DNA of 54,420 nucleotides from an uncultured Corynebacterium sp. (GTDB taxonomy: Bacteria > Actinomycetota > Actinomycetes > Mycobacteriales > Mycobacteriaceae): NCBI GenBank assembly GCA_946220775.1, contig CAMIFC010000012.1:1-54420 (forward strand). The letters run 5' to 3'. Shown here piece by piece: positions 15,770-25,281 of this stretch. The first letter of the stretch is position 1. Each line of letters begins with the position of its first letter. Both the position numbers and the translations under genes were made by a program. The notes under the pieces are model-generated. The model worked only from the letters and a program-made list of their open reading frames with translations. It had not been told where the DNA came from and did no database searches.

Positions 15770-16174
15770 ATGGGTGAAACCAAGGATCAGGGACCGAAGC
15801 CCTTCGTTGTTGATATTGAGAAGGAAACCCTGGATAACGATACGTTCCGTACGGCACTGTGGACTGGCGAGCAGTTCCAGGTGACCGTCATGTCCATCCC
15901 GGTTGGCGGAGATGTCGGCTTGGAAGTACACACGGAAGAGGATCAGTTCCTGCGCTTGGAGTCCGGTCGTGGCAAGGTACAGATGGGGCCGGAGAAGGAT
16001 AACTTCACCCTCGAGCAGGAAGTCGGCGCCGACTGGGCAGTCATTGTTCCGAAGGGCGTATGGCACAACATCACCAACATCGGTGATGAGCCCATGAAGC
16101 TGTACAGCATTTACGCTCCACCGCACCACCCACACGGAACGGTGCACCAGACCCAGGCGGATGACCACCACTAG
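15770..16174 (+). CDS. Cupin-domain protein
   Basis: 134 residues, single cupin barrel. Motif 1 contains VHTEEDQFLRLESGRGKVQM (metal ligands His, Glu), motif 2 PKGVWHNITN (His). The C-terminus is His-rich (PPHHPHG, DDHH) and could bind metal. The start follows AAAGGAG. Such small cupins are often annotated as mannose-6-phosphate isomerase-like; the substrate is unknown. It stands alone between the DUF1345 gene and a terminator. Confidence 0.85.
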   Translation: MGETKDQGPKPFVVDIEKETLDNDTFRTALWTGEQFQVTVMSIPVGGDVGLEVHTEEDQFLRLESGRGKVQMGPEKDNFTLEQEVGADWAVIVPKGVWHNITNIGDEPMKLYSIYAPPHHPHGTVHQTQADDHH

Positions 16175-16207
16175 GTCGTCGTCGAAGTACGGGGATTAGG
16201 AACGCAG

Positions 16208-16250
16208 CGGCGTGGCAGCACAATCGAAGCTTGCCACGCCGTTTCGCCAT
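16208..16250 (+). terminator. Terminator after the cupin gene
   Basis: 10-nt perfect arms (16208-16217, 16232-16241), 14-nt loop, moderate T content afterwards. Confidence 0.65.
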
Positions 16251-16293
16251 TCTTGCCGCGTCACTGGGGGAGAAAACCGGCTAGCCTGGGGAT

Positions 16294-16992
16294 ATGTCAT
16301 CACCACAGCAATTAAATTGGCAAGAATTCAAGCGCGTCCTCGTTGTTGTCGCGCACCCCGATGATGCTGAGTACGGCTTGTCCGCAGCGGTGAACCGCTG
16401 GACTCGAAACGGCATTCACGTCAGCTACCTGTTGCTCACCCATGGGGAGGCCGGCATCCGGCAGATGAACCCAGCCGAGTGCGCGGAGGTGCGGAAAACG
16501 GAACAGCAGCGCGCCTGTCAGGCGGTGGGGGTTGAGGATCTCACCGTGCTGGATTACCCGGATAGTCGACTGGAAATGTCACTGGAGCTTCGCCGGGATA
16601 TTGCAGCACATATTCGCCGAGTGCAGCCCGATACTGTGATCACGGCGAACTTCGATGTGGAAGCTTATGGTGGGTTCAATCAGGCCGATCACCGCGTCGC
16701 TGGGTTGTCGACGGTGGATGCTGTGTCCGCGGCGGATAACCCGTGGTCGTTCCCCGAACTGGAGGCCGAGCCGTGGGGAGCCAGCCACATCCTCGTCGCC
16801 AATGTTCCCAATCCCACCCACGTGATGCCGGTGGAGGAGGAAGACATTCAGGCGGGAGTGGCTTCCTTGGCAGCGCACAAGGCCTATTGGGAGGCGCTAC
16901 CGGATAACCCGGCCGCCGATTCCGACGCATTCATTCGTCAGATGCTCAGTTACCACGACGGCCAGGCGTTTCAGCAGGTTACTTTGAAGTAG
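16294..16992 (+). CDS. PIG-L/LmbE-family deacetylase
   Basis: 232 residues. Zinc-binding motif AHPDDAE lies near residues 20-26 and the second His motif is FNQADHR near 128. The family removes N-acetyl groups from sugars or related amides; MshB at 36870 is a second member in the window, but this one lacks the MshB length. Known close relatives in actinobacteria include mycothiol-conjugate amidase-like and LmbE-like proteins of unknown substrate. Its 3' end overlaps the convergent YkvI gene by 14 bp. Confidence 0.85.
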   Translation: MSSPQQLNWQEFKRVLVVVAHPDDAEYGLSAAVNRWTRNGIHVSYLLLTHGEAGIRQMNPAECAEVRKTEQQRACQAVGVEDLTVLDYPDSRLEMSLELRRDIAAHIRRVQPDTVITANFDVEAYGGFNQADHRVAGLSTVDAVSAADNPWSFPELEAEPWGASHILVANVPNPTHVMPVEEEDIQAGVASLAAHKAYWEALPDNPAADSDAFIRQMLSYHDGQAFQQVTLK

Positions 16993-18385
16993 TGTCCTTG
17001 GCGTCGCCGTCGTCCTTGCGGTCACCCTCGGACTCGTCATCGTCGTCCTTCAGCTCATCCAGCTGGCCGAGCACATCATGCAGTTCCGTGGTCGGCGTGT
17101 CGCCGTCCTTCTTTGGGACGCCATTGGCCGAATCCGCTGAATCCTCGGAACTCTCGTCATCTTCTGGTTCAGCATCTGTGAAGTGCTGGACGTCTTGCTT
17201 CAGCACGTGCACCATGCGGGTGTTATCCGGCGCGGAACCGCGGATAAGCTGCACGATGCGACGGGAGTCACGGGAGGACGCCGCCGCTGGTGCCATAACA
17301 ATCTTCCAGATCCGTGAACGGGTCTGGCCTTCCCTCTCGATTCGGCTGGCCGATTTGAAACGCCATAGGATCAGCGCGACACCGATCACGATGCCGATGT
17401 AACCCAGGATCGGGAAGATGATGGCCGTCAGGGCACCGAATCCTGCGAAGCTCAACGCAAATCCGACGCCGATCCCGCCGAGGAATACCGGGCGGTAGAG
17501 CTTTGGTTTCTTCGCCGTGAGGCGGCGGCCGAGCGCGTAGAACATCCCCAGTGCGGTGTTGAACACCATGAGAAGCACAACGATGGAGACGACCGTGCTG
17601 AATACTGGTCCAACCTCACGGGCCAACGTCAGGTTCGGGACGTCCGATCCGAGCACCAGTGGGGCAGCGAGCAGCAGCGTCACGGTCTCGATGATCACCA
17701 GGACACTGAAAATGATCCCGCCGATCAGTCCGCCACGGGTGGCGTTGCGCAGATTAGTGCTATCGCCGCCGATGACGAGGATCATGCTGATGCCGGTTGC
17801 GAGGGTCATACCCGCATAGTTCAGCGAGGACAACCACCAAGGTTTAACCGGAGAATCGTTTTGGGTGGCAATATTGGCGAGTTCTGTGAAGGACCCATCC
17901 GGCTTGTTCAACAGAATCCAGCCGAACAGGGCGAAAAGAACCACGATGATTAGGGGAGTAGCCGCGCCGATAACCATACTGACCTTGTTCACGTCCAGCA
18001 TGCCGGCCACGGCAACCAGGACAGCCAAGATGATCGCACCGATCCACGTGGGGATCCCAAATTGTTCGTTCATCGTGGCGCCGGAGCCCGCGATCATGAT
18101 GAAGCCGATGGAAAATTGCGTGATTGTCGCGCCGTAGTCCATGATCTTGGAAATGATCGGGTGGGCGATTTTGTCGAACACACTGGAGTGCTCCTCGGCG
18201 AGGAAGTAGCTGCCGGCCGTCATGGCCACCATCGCGGCAAAGCTCGTGATGATGGCGGCGGCGATCACCCCCGGGATCCCCAACATTCCGAAGCTGACCA
18301 GGTATTGCGTTACTTCTTTACCAGTGGCAAAACCCGCTCCGACTAGCAAACCCACTAGTGCTAGCCCGGTTTTTAGTGCGTTCAT
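16979..18385 (-). CDS. YkvI-type membrane transporter with acidic C-terminal tail
   Basis: 468 residues. Residues 1-345 hold about ten membrane helices of the APC/LeuT fold, with the family start GLLVGAGFATGKEVTQY near residues 14-30. The remaining 120 residues are cytoplasmic: a basic linker (RIEREGQTRSRIWK) then a very acidic disordered tail (EDDESSEDSADS and DDDDESEGD). Substrate unknown. The start at 18385 follows GGGGAAGAGAG. The tail is unusual in length and composition and may be specific to corynebacteria. Confidence 0.8.
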   Translation of the reverse strand: MNALKTGLALVGLLVGAGFATGKEVTQYLVSFGMLGIPGVIAAAIITSFAAMVAMTAGSYFLAEEHSSVFDKIAHPIISKIMDYGATITQFSIGFIMIAGSGATMNEQFGIPTWIGAIILAVLVAVAGMLDVNKVSMVIGAATPLIIVVLFALFGWILLNKPDGSFTELANIATQNDSPVKPWWLSSLNYAGMTLATGISMILVIGGDSTNLRNATRGGLIGGIIFSVLVIIETVTLLLAAPLVLGSDVPNLTLAREVGPVFSTVVSIVVLLMVFNTALGMFYALGRRLTAKKPKLYRPVFLGGIGVGFALSFAGFGALTAIIFPILGYIGIVIGVALILWRFKSASRIEREGQTRSRIWKIVMAPAAASSRDSRRIVQLIRGSAPDNTRMVHVLKQDVQHFTDAEPEDDESSEDSADSANGVPKKDGDTPTTELHDVLGQLDELKDDDDESEGDRKDDGDAKDTTSK

Positions 18386-18500
18386 GCTCTCTTCCCCGCT
18401 AGATTGTTCATCATGTTTCCTTTTTAGGACGTCGAATCGCTAATGCTATCAGTCACGTTAAAGGATTCGTGGTTTCCTAGCGGGGGGGGTTGCCGTGACG

Positions 18501-20246
18501 TTACTTACTTCGCGTGTTTGGCAGCAGTTCCAGAGCCTTCGACCGAGCGAAGCCATAAACCTGTGATGGGGATACCGCGCCCGGCACCGAAACTTCATCC
18601 GGGTTGGTCAGTACCTCGACGAGGTAGGGCTTGTCGGAATTCACCGCGGTGCGCAGGGCACTTTCCAGGTCGGCTGGGTCTTCAACGCGTGCCGACTCGT
18701 AGCCCATGGCTCGGCCTAGTGCGGCGAAATCTGGGTTGTCCAGCTCGGTGCCAAACTCTGGGAGTCCGTCTTGTTCCATCTCCAGCTTAACCATGCCGAG
18801 CTTGGTGTTGTTGAAAACCACGACGGTGATCGGCAGATCGTAGGTCACTGCCGTGCGCAGGTCACCGGCCAGCATCATGAGGCCACCATCACCGGCCATC
18901 GCCACGACTTGGCGCTTGCGGTCGAGTGCCTGGGCACCGAGTGCCATCGGCAGCGCGTTAGCCATCGAACCCAAGTTGAAGGAGCCGATGAGCCGTCGGG
19001 AACCTCGCATTGGCAGTAGACGGGAGGGCCACACGGTGGACATCCCGGTATCGGCGGTGAAGATCGTGTCCGAGGCACACACCTTGTCCAGGGCGGTTGC
19101 CACGCCTTCTGGCCGGATCCGGCCAGTGGGGTTGTCCCCGAGGCTGCGGATCTTGCCCACGAGGGTCTCATCGTGATCGGGACTGGCGAGGCGTTTCTGC
19201 CCGTCAAGCCATTTGTTGAACCGATCAACAAGGTCCTTCGCCCACTTGTCGGAGTCCTTGGAGACACCGGCAGTTCGCAGAGCCAACAGCAGCGCGGTCA
19301 GGCTTGGCTTCGCCGTCCCGACCAGCGCAATATCGACGGCTGTTCGCCGCCCGATGTGCGACGCATTGACGTCCAACTGAATGACCTTTTTGCCGGTCGG
19401 GATCCAATCACGGTAGGGGAAGTCGGTGCCGATCATGAAGATCGTATCGGATTCGTCGAGCGCCTTGACCGCCGCGGGGTTGCCGATCAGCCCGGATTGG
19501 CCGACTTGCCAGGGGTTATCGCCCTCCAGCATTTCTTTACCCTTCAAGGTCAGCACCATCGGGGATTTCAGGACGCCAGCCAGTTCCAGTACTTCCTCAC
19601 GCGCAGTCTGCGCGCCGCGCCCCACGAGCAACGCGGTGTTCTTCGACTCCGCAAGTACTGAGACCGCGTCCGACAGGCATTCCTGGGAAGGAACAATGTC
19701 CCCTGGTTCAGGCGCGAACTGTGGCACCCGAGAGCCCTTTGGAACATCCTGACCACCAATATCGGCAGGAACGCTGAGCACCGCGACTCCGTTCTTGGCA
19801 ATCGCCGTGTTCACCGCGTGCTCGAAGAGGTGGGGCATTTGTTCAGGCGTATTCATCGTGGCCGTGAAGACCGACACATCGTCGAACAGCCGGTTGTTGT
19901 TGACCTCCTGGAAGAAGTCGGTGCCGATTTCCGCGGAGGGAACCTGGCCGATGATTGCTAGGACTGGTGCGCCGGACTTCTTGGCGTCATAGAGCCCATT
20001 GAGCAAATGAATCGCGCCGGGGCCGACGGTGCCCATGACCACGCCGAGCTTGCCGGTCAACTGTGCCTCCGCGGAGGCGGCGAAAGCGCCTGCCTCCTCG
20101 TGGCGCACGCCGATCCAGTTGAGCCGCTCATCGCGGCGGATGGCATCGGTGATGGGGTTGAGGGCATCGCCGACGACACCCCAAATATTCTTCACCCCAT
20201 AATCAGCCAGTGCCGTGACCATCAATTCGCCTACAGTTTTTGCCAT
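18501..20246 (-). CDS. poxB: Pyruvate:quinone oxidoreductase PoxB (Pqo)
   Basis: 581 residues, full length. It oxidises pyruvate to acetate and CO2 and passes electrons to membrane quinone; it uses thiamine diphosphate and FAD. Visible: the N-terminal VKNIWGVVGDALNPI and catalytic Glu in RHEEAGAF near residue 50, the FAD domain centre, and the thiamine-diphosphate motif GDGG...NN near residues 450-480. The C-terminal end carries the membrane-binding region of the family. The start follows GGAG. A YkvI gene lies downstream in the same direction, as also known from other corynebacteria. Confidence 0.93.
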   Translation of the reverse strand: MAKTVGELMVTALADYGVKNIWGVVGDALNPITDAIRRDERLNWIGVRHEEAGAFAASAEAQLTGKLGVVMGTVGPGAIHLLNGLYDAKKSGAPVLAIIGQVPSAEIGTDFFQEVNNNRLFDDVSVFTATMNTPEQMPHLFEHAVNTAIAKNGVAVLSVPADIGGQDVPKGSRVPQFAPEPGDIVPSQECLSDAVSVLAESKNTALLVGRGAQTAREEVLELAGVLKSPMVLTLKGKEMLEGDNPWQVGQSGLIGNPAAVKALDESDTIFMIGTDFPYRDWIPTGKKVIQLDVNASHIGRRTAVDIALVGTAKPSLTALLLALRTAGVSKDSDKWAKDLVDRFNKWLDGQKRLASPDHDETLVGKIRSLGDNPTGRIRPEGVATALDKVCASDTIFTADTGMSTVWPSRLLPMRGSRRLIGSFNLGSMANALPMALGAQALDRKRQVVAMAGDGGLMMLAGDLRTAVTYDLPITVVVFNNTKLGMVKLEMEQDGLPEFGTELDNPDFAALGRAMGYESARVEDPADLESALRTAVNSDKPYLVEVLTNPDEVSVPGAVSPSQVYGFARSKALELLPNTRSK

Positions 20247-20269
20247 TTCTTCGCGTCACTCCTTAGATG

Positions 20270-20286
20270 TGTGCCGATCAGGCACA
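20270..20286. promoter_or_regulatory. Palindrome upstream of poxB
   Basis: TGTGCC-GATCA-GGCACA, perfect 6-nt arms, about 25 bp upstream of the start. It resembles a Crp/GlxR site but has nine instead of eight bases between TGTG and CACA. Confidence 0.45.
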
Positions 20287-20416
20287 TGACTTGTTGAACA
20301 ATGGCGTATTAGCACTCACTCGTTGAGCGTGCCTCATTGTCGATAATCGCCACCCTAACCGGAATATCGATGGGCAATGTCGTGGCTGAAACTGTGATAA
20401 GCAGGGGCGGGGACGC

Positions 20417-22293
20417 TTAGGCGGTGGCAGGTACGTCGGAGTTGTTTTTCGCTTCGACGGTTAGCCCGGACAGTGGGGCACTCAGCGCACGCAGGGCGTA
20501 GAGGATGGCTGCGAGATCCACGACCTCCTGGAGCAGCGCGCCGCCGACGGCAGGAATGTATCCGAAGGCCGCCACGAGCATGAGCCCCACCGACAACGTG
20601 ATACCTAGCCAGATGGCGATCAACGCGGTGCGCAGTGTGTGTTTGGACACAGCGACGGCTTCGGCCACCGGAACCAGGGAATCCTGCAGAATAACCGCGT
20701 CGGCAGCCTCCCGGCGGCGGTGGTGCCCCGCACACCGAGCGCGATGCCGACATCTGCTGCCGCGAGCACCGGCGCGTTATTGACACCGTCGCCGACCATC
20801 ATGACTGGTCGCGGTGTGAGTTCACCGGCCAACTTCACCTTGTCCTTGGGCAACAGACTCGCGTGAACTTCGGTGATGCCCAGCTGTTCTGCGACTGCAT
20901 CAGCGGTTTCTGACCCATCACCGGTCAGCATTGTCACGCGTTCGACGCCTTGATCGCCCAGCCACTTCACCAGCGGACCAGATTCCGGGCGGATGCTATC
21001 TGCCAAGTAGATGATGCCCGCTGCCTCACCGTCGATCGCGACGTACGCAACGACCTCGCCTGCATCCACGTGAGCCACTTCCAGCGAAGAGTCGAGCTGC
21101 TGGACGAAGGACGCCTTGCCGACGCGGACTCGGTGGTCGCCCACCGTAGCGTCCACACCATTCGTGGCGATTTCTTCGAAGTCGGTGGCTGGTGGCACCT
21201 CCAAGCCTTGGTTCTCGGCAGCGCTGATCACACCATCAGCGAGCGCGTGGGTAGAGCCGCGCTCTGCAGAGGCCGCCAATCGCAAGACCTCGTCGCCGTC
21301 CCAGCCGTTCAGCGCAACTACTCGCTCCAGCTCTGGCTGGCCAGCCGTGAGTGTGCCCGTCTTATCGAATGCCACAGACTGGATTCCGGCGAGTTGTTCC
21401 AGGACGCCACCACCCTTAACAACCATGCCTCGCTCAGAGATTCGGGACAGGCCACCGAGGAAGGCCACAGGAGCAGCAATGATCAGCGGGCACGGAGTCG
21501 CCAGAACCAGGACTTCGGCAAACCGGGTGGCGTCCTGCGAAAAGAACCAAGCAACCCCACCAAGAATCAGGGCAAACGCGGTGAAGGGCAACGCGAACCG
21601 GTCGGCGATGCGCACGACGGGAGCCTTTTCTTCACGCGCGGCGTTCACCAACTCGACGATCTGCTGGTACTGCGAATCGGCAGCTCGACGCGTCGCCCGC
21701 AAGTAAATAGCCTGAGAGCCGGTCATGGAACCGGAAAGAATCTCATCGCCCTGGTTTTTCGTCACAGGCAGGGGCTCACCGGTCAGCGTGGCCTCATCGA
21801 TGCTCGCCTGGTCGGATTCCAGTTCCCCGTCCACCGGAACCTGTTCGCTCGGGCGAACCAGTAGGACGTCACCGACCGCTACCTAATCAATCGCTACCTC
21901 TTCGACCTCGCCGGATTCCTGATCCGTGACGCGAAGTGCAATCTGTGGAGTGCGATTAAGCAGGTCGGTGAGGTTTTTCTCGGCGCGTGCCTGCGCATAG
22001 TCCTCCAGCGCTTCACCACCGGTGATCATGAGGACGACAATCAGTCCAGCGATATATTCGCCAACCAATAACGTGGCGACCATCGAGACGACCGCGAGAA
22101 TATCGAGCCCGGTGTGCCCCCGCAGCAGGTCGCGGATCATATCGGTGCCTACCCACAGAATCACCAGCACAATGAACGTGCTCGCGATCCATTGGGCTGC
22201 GTTTTGTTGCCCACCAAATTGCAGCACCAAAGTCAGCGCCAACACGACGAGGGCTACAATAACGAGCCAATTCTTTTTTATCACCTGAAGCAT
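20417..22293 (-). pseudogene. Decayed P1B metal ATPase
   Basis: Three frames together give a complete ATPase. From the ATG at 22293 it reads through the first membrane helices (GLDILAVVSMVATLLVGEY) to an in-frame TAG at 21883-21885 (VAID*VAVGDVL). The same frame continues with TGEP, TPCPL, DKTGTLT and MLTGDGS. Near 20710 one base is missing, so the last part (EAVAVSKHTLRTALIAIW to the end) is in another frame and closes at 20417. The invariant GDGxND motif is GDGVNN (AAC near 20776), which would by itself remove the Mg-binding Asp. The reading without lesions would be about 620 residues. Clearly inactive as one protein. Confidence 0.92.
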
Positions 22294-22297
22294 AACC

Positions 22298-22324
22298 AAT
22301 ATTATTACTGGGCATAATAATATT
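22298..22324. promoter_or_regulatory. AT-rich palindrome over the ATPase pseudogene promoter
   Basis: Perfect 10-nt arms (22298-22307, 22315-22324) with a 7-nt centre. On the minus strand it contains a TAATAT -10-like box just before the ATG, so the transcript was probably leaderless and a metal-responsive repressor probably bound here. Confidence 0.65.
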
Positions 22325-22386
22325 TTCTAGGAAGGTAAGGCTTCTATAAGTAGTTCATTAAAAGGGTGGCGGTGGAAAAGATGCGC

Positions 22387-23334
22387 TTAGGAGTTGGCGT
22401 CCGAAAGAAATTCCAGCCACTGTGGGAATTCTCGCTTTGTCTGGGCAAGGCCTAATTGGTAATTCCGTTGTAATTTGGCTAAGCGGCGCTCAGTGTTGCT
22501 GACAGACATGTTTTCTGGATAGAAAATCATTGCCTTTCCCTCGCGTTCCAACTGCGCCATTTGCTCGCGAACCGCGTTGTAGCGTCCGTGGCGGGAGATG
22601 GCCGCCTCAGCGACGGCCGGATACTTCCGGAGAGCAACCTTGGCCAGCTGCGGAGAGCGCAGGGGAGGGCGGGTGTAGTTACGGGGCTTGGTGGCCAGGA
22701 TGAGGAACCGATCGAAGCCGTCGGCAATCGCATCGGGCAGAACGATCCCGCCAGTGTCGCCGAGCGCGCCATCGACATAGGGAATACCGTCGATGACCGG
22801 CATTGGCATCAGGCCAGGCACGGTAGAACTGGCTCGCACCTGCTTCATCAAATCTTGCGGGGAGTGCTGGTCACCTCGGCCCCAGCGCACGGTCTCGCCA
22901 GTATCGGCACGCACGGCGGAAATGCTGAACTGGGATTCGTCCGCGAAGAAGGTGTCGAAATCAAAAGGGAGGTCCTGGTCCGGTCCGCCGGCGATTTCGT
23001 AGATGTATTCGGCATGGAAGTAGCCGGTGCCACGCATGAGGGAGGCCAGGCCGCCAGCGCGTTGATCGGCGGGGATTGACAGGAAGCTCTCCCGGGCGCG
23101 GGTGCGATCGCCCGAAAGAAAATTCACCGTATGGGAGGCCCCGGCGCTGACCCCACCAACCCAACCAAAGTGGATATCGTGGGCAAGTAATTGTTCGATG
23201 CAGGCAGCGGTATAGCTGTTACGCATCCCGCCACCCTCGATGATGAGGGCTACTTTCTTCGCGTGCATGATCGCCAAGCCTAGCGACTTTGGGGTTCGCC
23301 GTGCAGGATCTTTTGAAAGTGATATCCTATCCAT
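22387..23334 (-). CDS. Patatin-like phospholipase
   Basis: 315 residues from the Met at 23334. Oxyanion motif EGGGMRNSY, nucleophile elbow GGVSAGAS (GxSxG) and catalytic Asp in VDGALGD (DGA) are all intact. The family hydrolyses acyl esters of lipids, with a Ser-Asp dyad. No signal peptide, so a cytoplasmic or membrane-peripheral enzyme. The start is uncertain: the frame is open to 23427, Met at 23334 may be leaderless, and Met at 23268 lies just before the catalytic core. Divergent from the cutinase-like gene, so two lipid-acting enzymes share a promoter region. Confidence 0.85.
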   Translation of the reverse strand: MDRISLSKDPARRTPKSLGLAIMHAKKVALIIEGGGMRNSYTAACIEQLLAHDIHFGWVGGVSAGASHTVNFLSGDRTRARESFLSIPADQRAGGLASLMRGTGYFHAEYIYEIAGGPDQDLPFDFDTFFADESQFSISAVRADTGETVRWGRGDQHSPQDLMKQVRASSTVPGLMPMPVIDGIPYVDGALGDTGGIVLPDAIADGFDRFLILATKPRNYTRPPLRSPQLAKVALRKYPAVAEAAISRHGRYNAVREQMAQLEREGKAMIFYPENMSVSNTERRLAKLQRNYQLGLAQTKREFPQWLEFLSDANS

Positions 23335-23381
23335 CGGTTTAATGTGTAAAAATATATTTGTATTTGGAGGATGGGCGCGAG

Positions 23382-24344
23382 ATGATCGCTTTCCCATGTC
23401 GTGCGTCCCGTCGCCGGGGCACGGCACGCAAGGTCGCTAGTTTGATCGTCACAGCACTAGTGACAACCACAGTAACGATGCCGACCTCATCGGCTCTCGG
23501 CAGTTCAAATCCACTTCAACCAGTGATCGCACCGGAAACCCCAGGTTGCGTATCGCACTATGCAATCGCCATCCCAGGTGGCACCACAACCTTCGACAGC
23601 AACCATCCAGAACGTCAACCAATCGGTGCCTTTGCCTCCGAAGTGGCCGAACGTCTTGCACGGACAAACCCCGGGAAGATCAAAGCCCGCCACGTGGGCT
23701 ACCGCACGTGGCCGGGTGCAGGATTCACCTACGAACAAGGCGTTTCCGACGGTGTGCGCTCGACCAATGCCATGCTGCGCCGACTCGCCAGCCAATGCCC
23801 AGACGCCACCTTTTCCTTGACTGGGTACTCCATGGGCGCCGACGTGGGCTCGCACGTGTTGAACGAGATCGGCAACGGCCACGGCGCCATTCCAGCCGAA
23901 AAGCTGGCCGCTGCATCCCTGATTGCGAACCCCCGCCGGGGCATGGAAGGAGTTGTCGAATACGGCAACGCACATCACTCCAAGGGAGTCCTCGGGCCGG
24001 TGGAAGGCGGACTCGGAAGCGTCGCACATCGAGTGCTGGAACCCTGCAAGGCAGGTGACTCTGCGTGTGATTCCGATCCGCGCCTAGTTGGTTTCGGCCG
24101 AGCCGTAACCAAAACTGCCCTGGCCACCGGGACGCAACCTGTCGCCGATATGGGCGCTCAAGTTGCCTCCCAGGGCCCAGGGAAGATCGCAGAATTCATC
24201 GGAATGGTGCTGGGCTCGCTGCCAGGGTGGCGGACCCACCAAACCTACGAAACCATCAACGTGGTTGGTGGATCAGCTAAATTCATTGAGAAGAACGTGG
24301 AGGCAATGGAGCGGCGGGACGACGCTTCGCCCGCAGGGTCTTAA
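23382..24344 (+). CDS. Secreted cutinase-family esterase
   Basis: 320 residues. A Sec signal peptide spans residues 1 to about 38 (basic start, hydrophobic core, cut near SSA). The alpha/beta-hydrolase elbow is GYSMGA with Ser near 150, and the GCVSHYAIAIPGGT strand opens the mature part; one Cys pair lies near residues 225-230. Corynebacterial members act on mycolate or other lipid esters in the envelope; the substrate here is not known. The start at 23382 follows GGAGG at 11 nt. It ends 62 bp inside the convergent DUF808 gene. Confidence 0.85.
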   Translation: MIAFPCRASRRRGTARKVASLIVTALVTTTVTMPTSSALGSSNPLQPVIAPETPGCVSHYAIAIPGGTTTFDSNHPERQPIGAFASEVAERLARTNPGKIKARHVGYRTWPGAGFTYEQGVSDGVRSTNAMLRRLASQCPDATFSLTGYSMGADVGSHVLNEIGNGHGAIPAEKLAAASLIANPRRGMEGVVEYGNAHHSKGVLGPVEGGLGSVAHRVLEPCKAGDSACDSDPRLVGFGRAVTKTALATGTQPVADMGAQVASQGPGKIAEFIGMVLGSLPGWRTHQTYETINVVGGSAKFIEKNVEAMERRDDASPAGS

Positions 24345-25278
24345 CCCCGTGGACCACCGCCAACACCAGACCACCAGCAATCAGGCCGAAAACCAGACTG
24401 CATAGGGTGTTGGCGCACCACACGGCGAACCCGCCGGCATTGGCCACCAATTGCTCGGCGGAATGCACCACGTCGTGGGGCCAGTGCCAGCCGAGCTCGT
24501 CGAGCCCAGCCAGCAGAATGTGCCCACCGACCCACAGCATGGCGAAGGTGCCGATGACCGCAATGGCGTTGAGCACCTTCGGCATAGCCGCGACCAACCC
24601 CTTACCAAAGGCGGTGGCGCCGCGGCTTTTCTTTTTCATCAGGTGGAAGCCGATGTCGTCGATCTTCACCAAGAACCCGACCAGCCCATAGACCGCCAGA
24701 GTGATCAAAATTGCCACGACGATCAACACGATCGTTCGGCGCAGAAAAGGTTCGGTGGCAACCTCGTTCAGCGAGATCACCATGATTTCGGCCGACAGGA
24801 TGAAGTCCGTCATGATGGCCTTGCGGACCACTGAGTCCTCATCCGATCCAGCATTGTCAGCGTCGGAATCCTCGCTGGCGGATCTGGGGCTGGCGTCCGC
24901 AAGAACGTGATGCTCCGGGATGATCCGCAGCTTTTCGGCGACCTTTTCCGCGCCCTCGTAGGATAGATAGAACCCGCCCAACATCAGCAGCGGGGTCAAC
25001 GCCCACGGTGCGATCCAGGACAGCAACAATGCCAGCGGCAAAATGATCAAAAGCTTGTTGACCAAGGAACCACGGCCGATGCGGAAAATGATTGGCAGCT
25101 CGCGGGCGGGGGTGACGCCGGAAACAAATTTTGGGGTCACCGCCGCGTCGTCAACCACGACCCCCGCAGCCTTAGCACTGGTTCTGCCCGCTGCCGATGC
25201 CACATCGTCGGTCGCCGCCGCAGCCTTCTTCGCAATCAGGGCAATGTCATCGAGCAGGGCTGCTAGCCCGCCTGCCAT
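24283..25278 (-). CDS. DUF808 (YedI-type) membrane protein
   Basis: 331 residues. The opening MAGGLAALLDDIALIAKKAA is the DUF808 signature, and about seven membrane helices follow with a charged insert near residues 120-150. Function is unknown in all bacteria. It starts three bases after the stop of the NAD(P)-binding protein gene, in one operon. Its 3' end overlaps the convergent esterase gene by 62 bp. Confidence 0.85.
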   Translation of the reverse strand: MAGGLAALLDDIALIAKKAAAATDDVASAAGRTSAKAAGVVVDDAAVTPKFVSGVTPARELPIIFRIGRGSLVNKLLIILPLALLLSWIAPWALTPLLMLGGFYLSYEGAEKVAEKLRIIPEHHVLADASPRSASEDSDADNAGSDEDSVVRKAIMTDFILSAEIMVISLNEVATEPFLRRTIVLIVVAILITLAVYGLVGFLVKIDDIGFHLMKKKSRGATAFGKGLVAAMPKVLNAIAVIGTFAMLWVGGHILLAGLDELGWHWPHDVVHSAEQLVANAGGFAVWCANTLCSLVFGLIAGGLVLAVVHGVKTLRAKRRPAAPLPPRSSQ

Positions 25279-25281
25279 GCG

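Noticed and set aside
18481..18489. Run of nine G near the 3' end of the poxB gene as a phase-variation tract
   Set aside because: It lies downstream of the stop codon and outside any promoter I can see.
20270..20286. GlxR (Crp-type) site upstream of poxB
   Set aside because: Spacing between TGTG and CACA is nine, not eight, and the inner bases do not fit the consensus; kept only as an unnamed palindrome.
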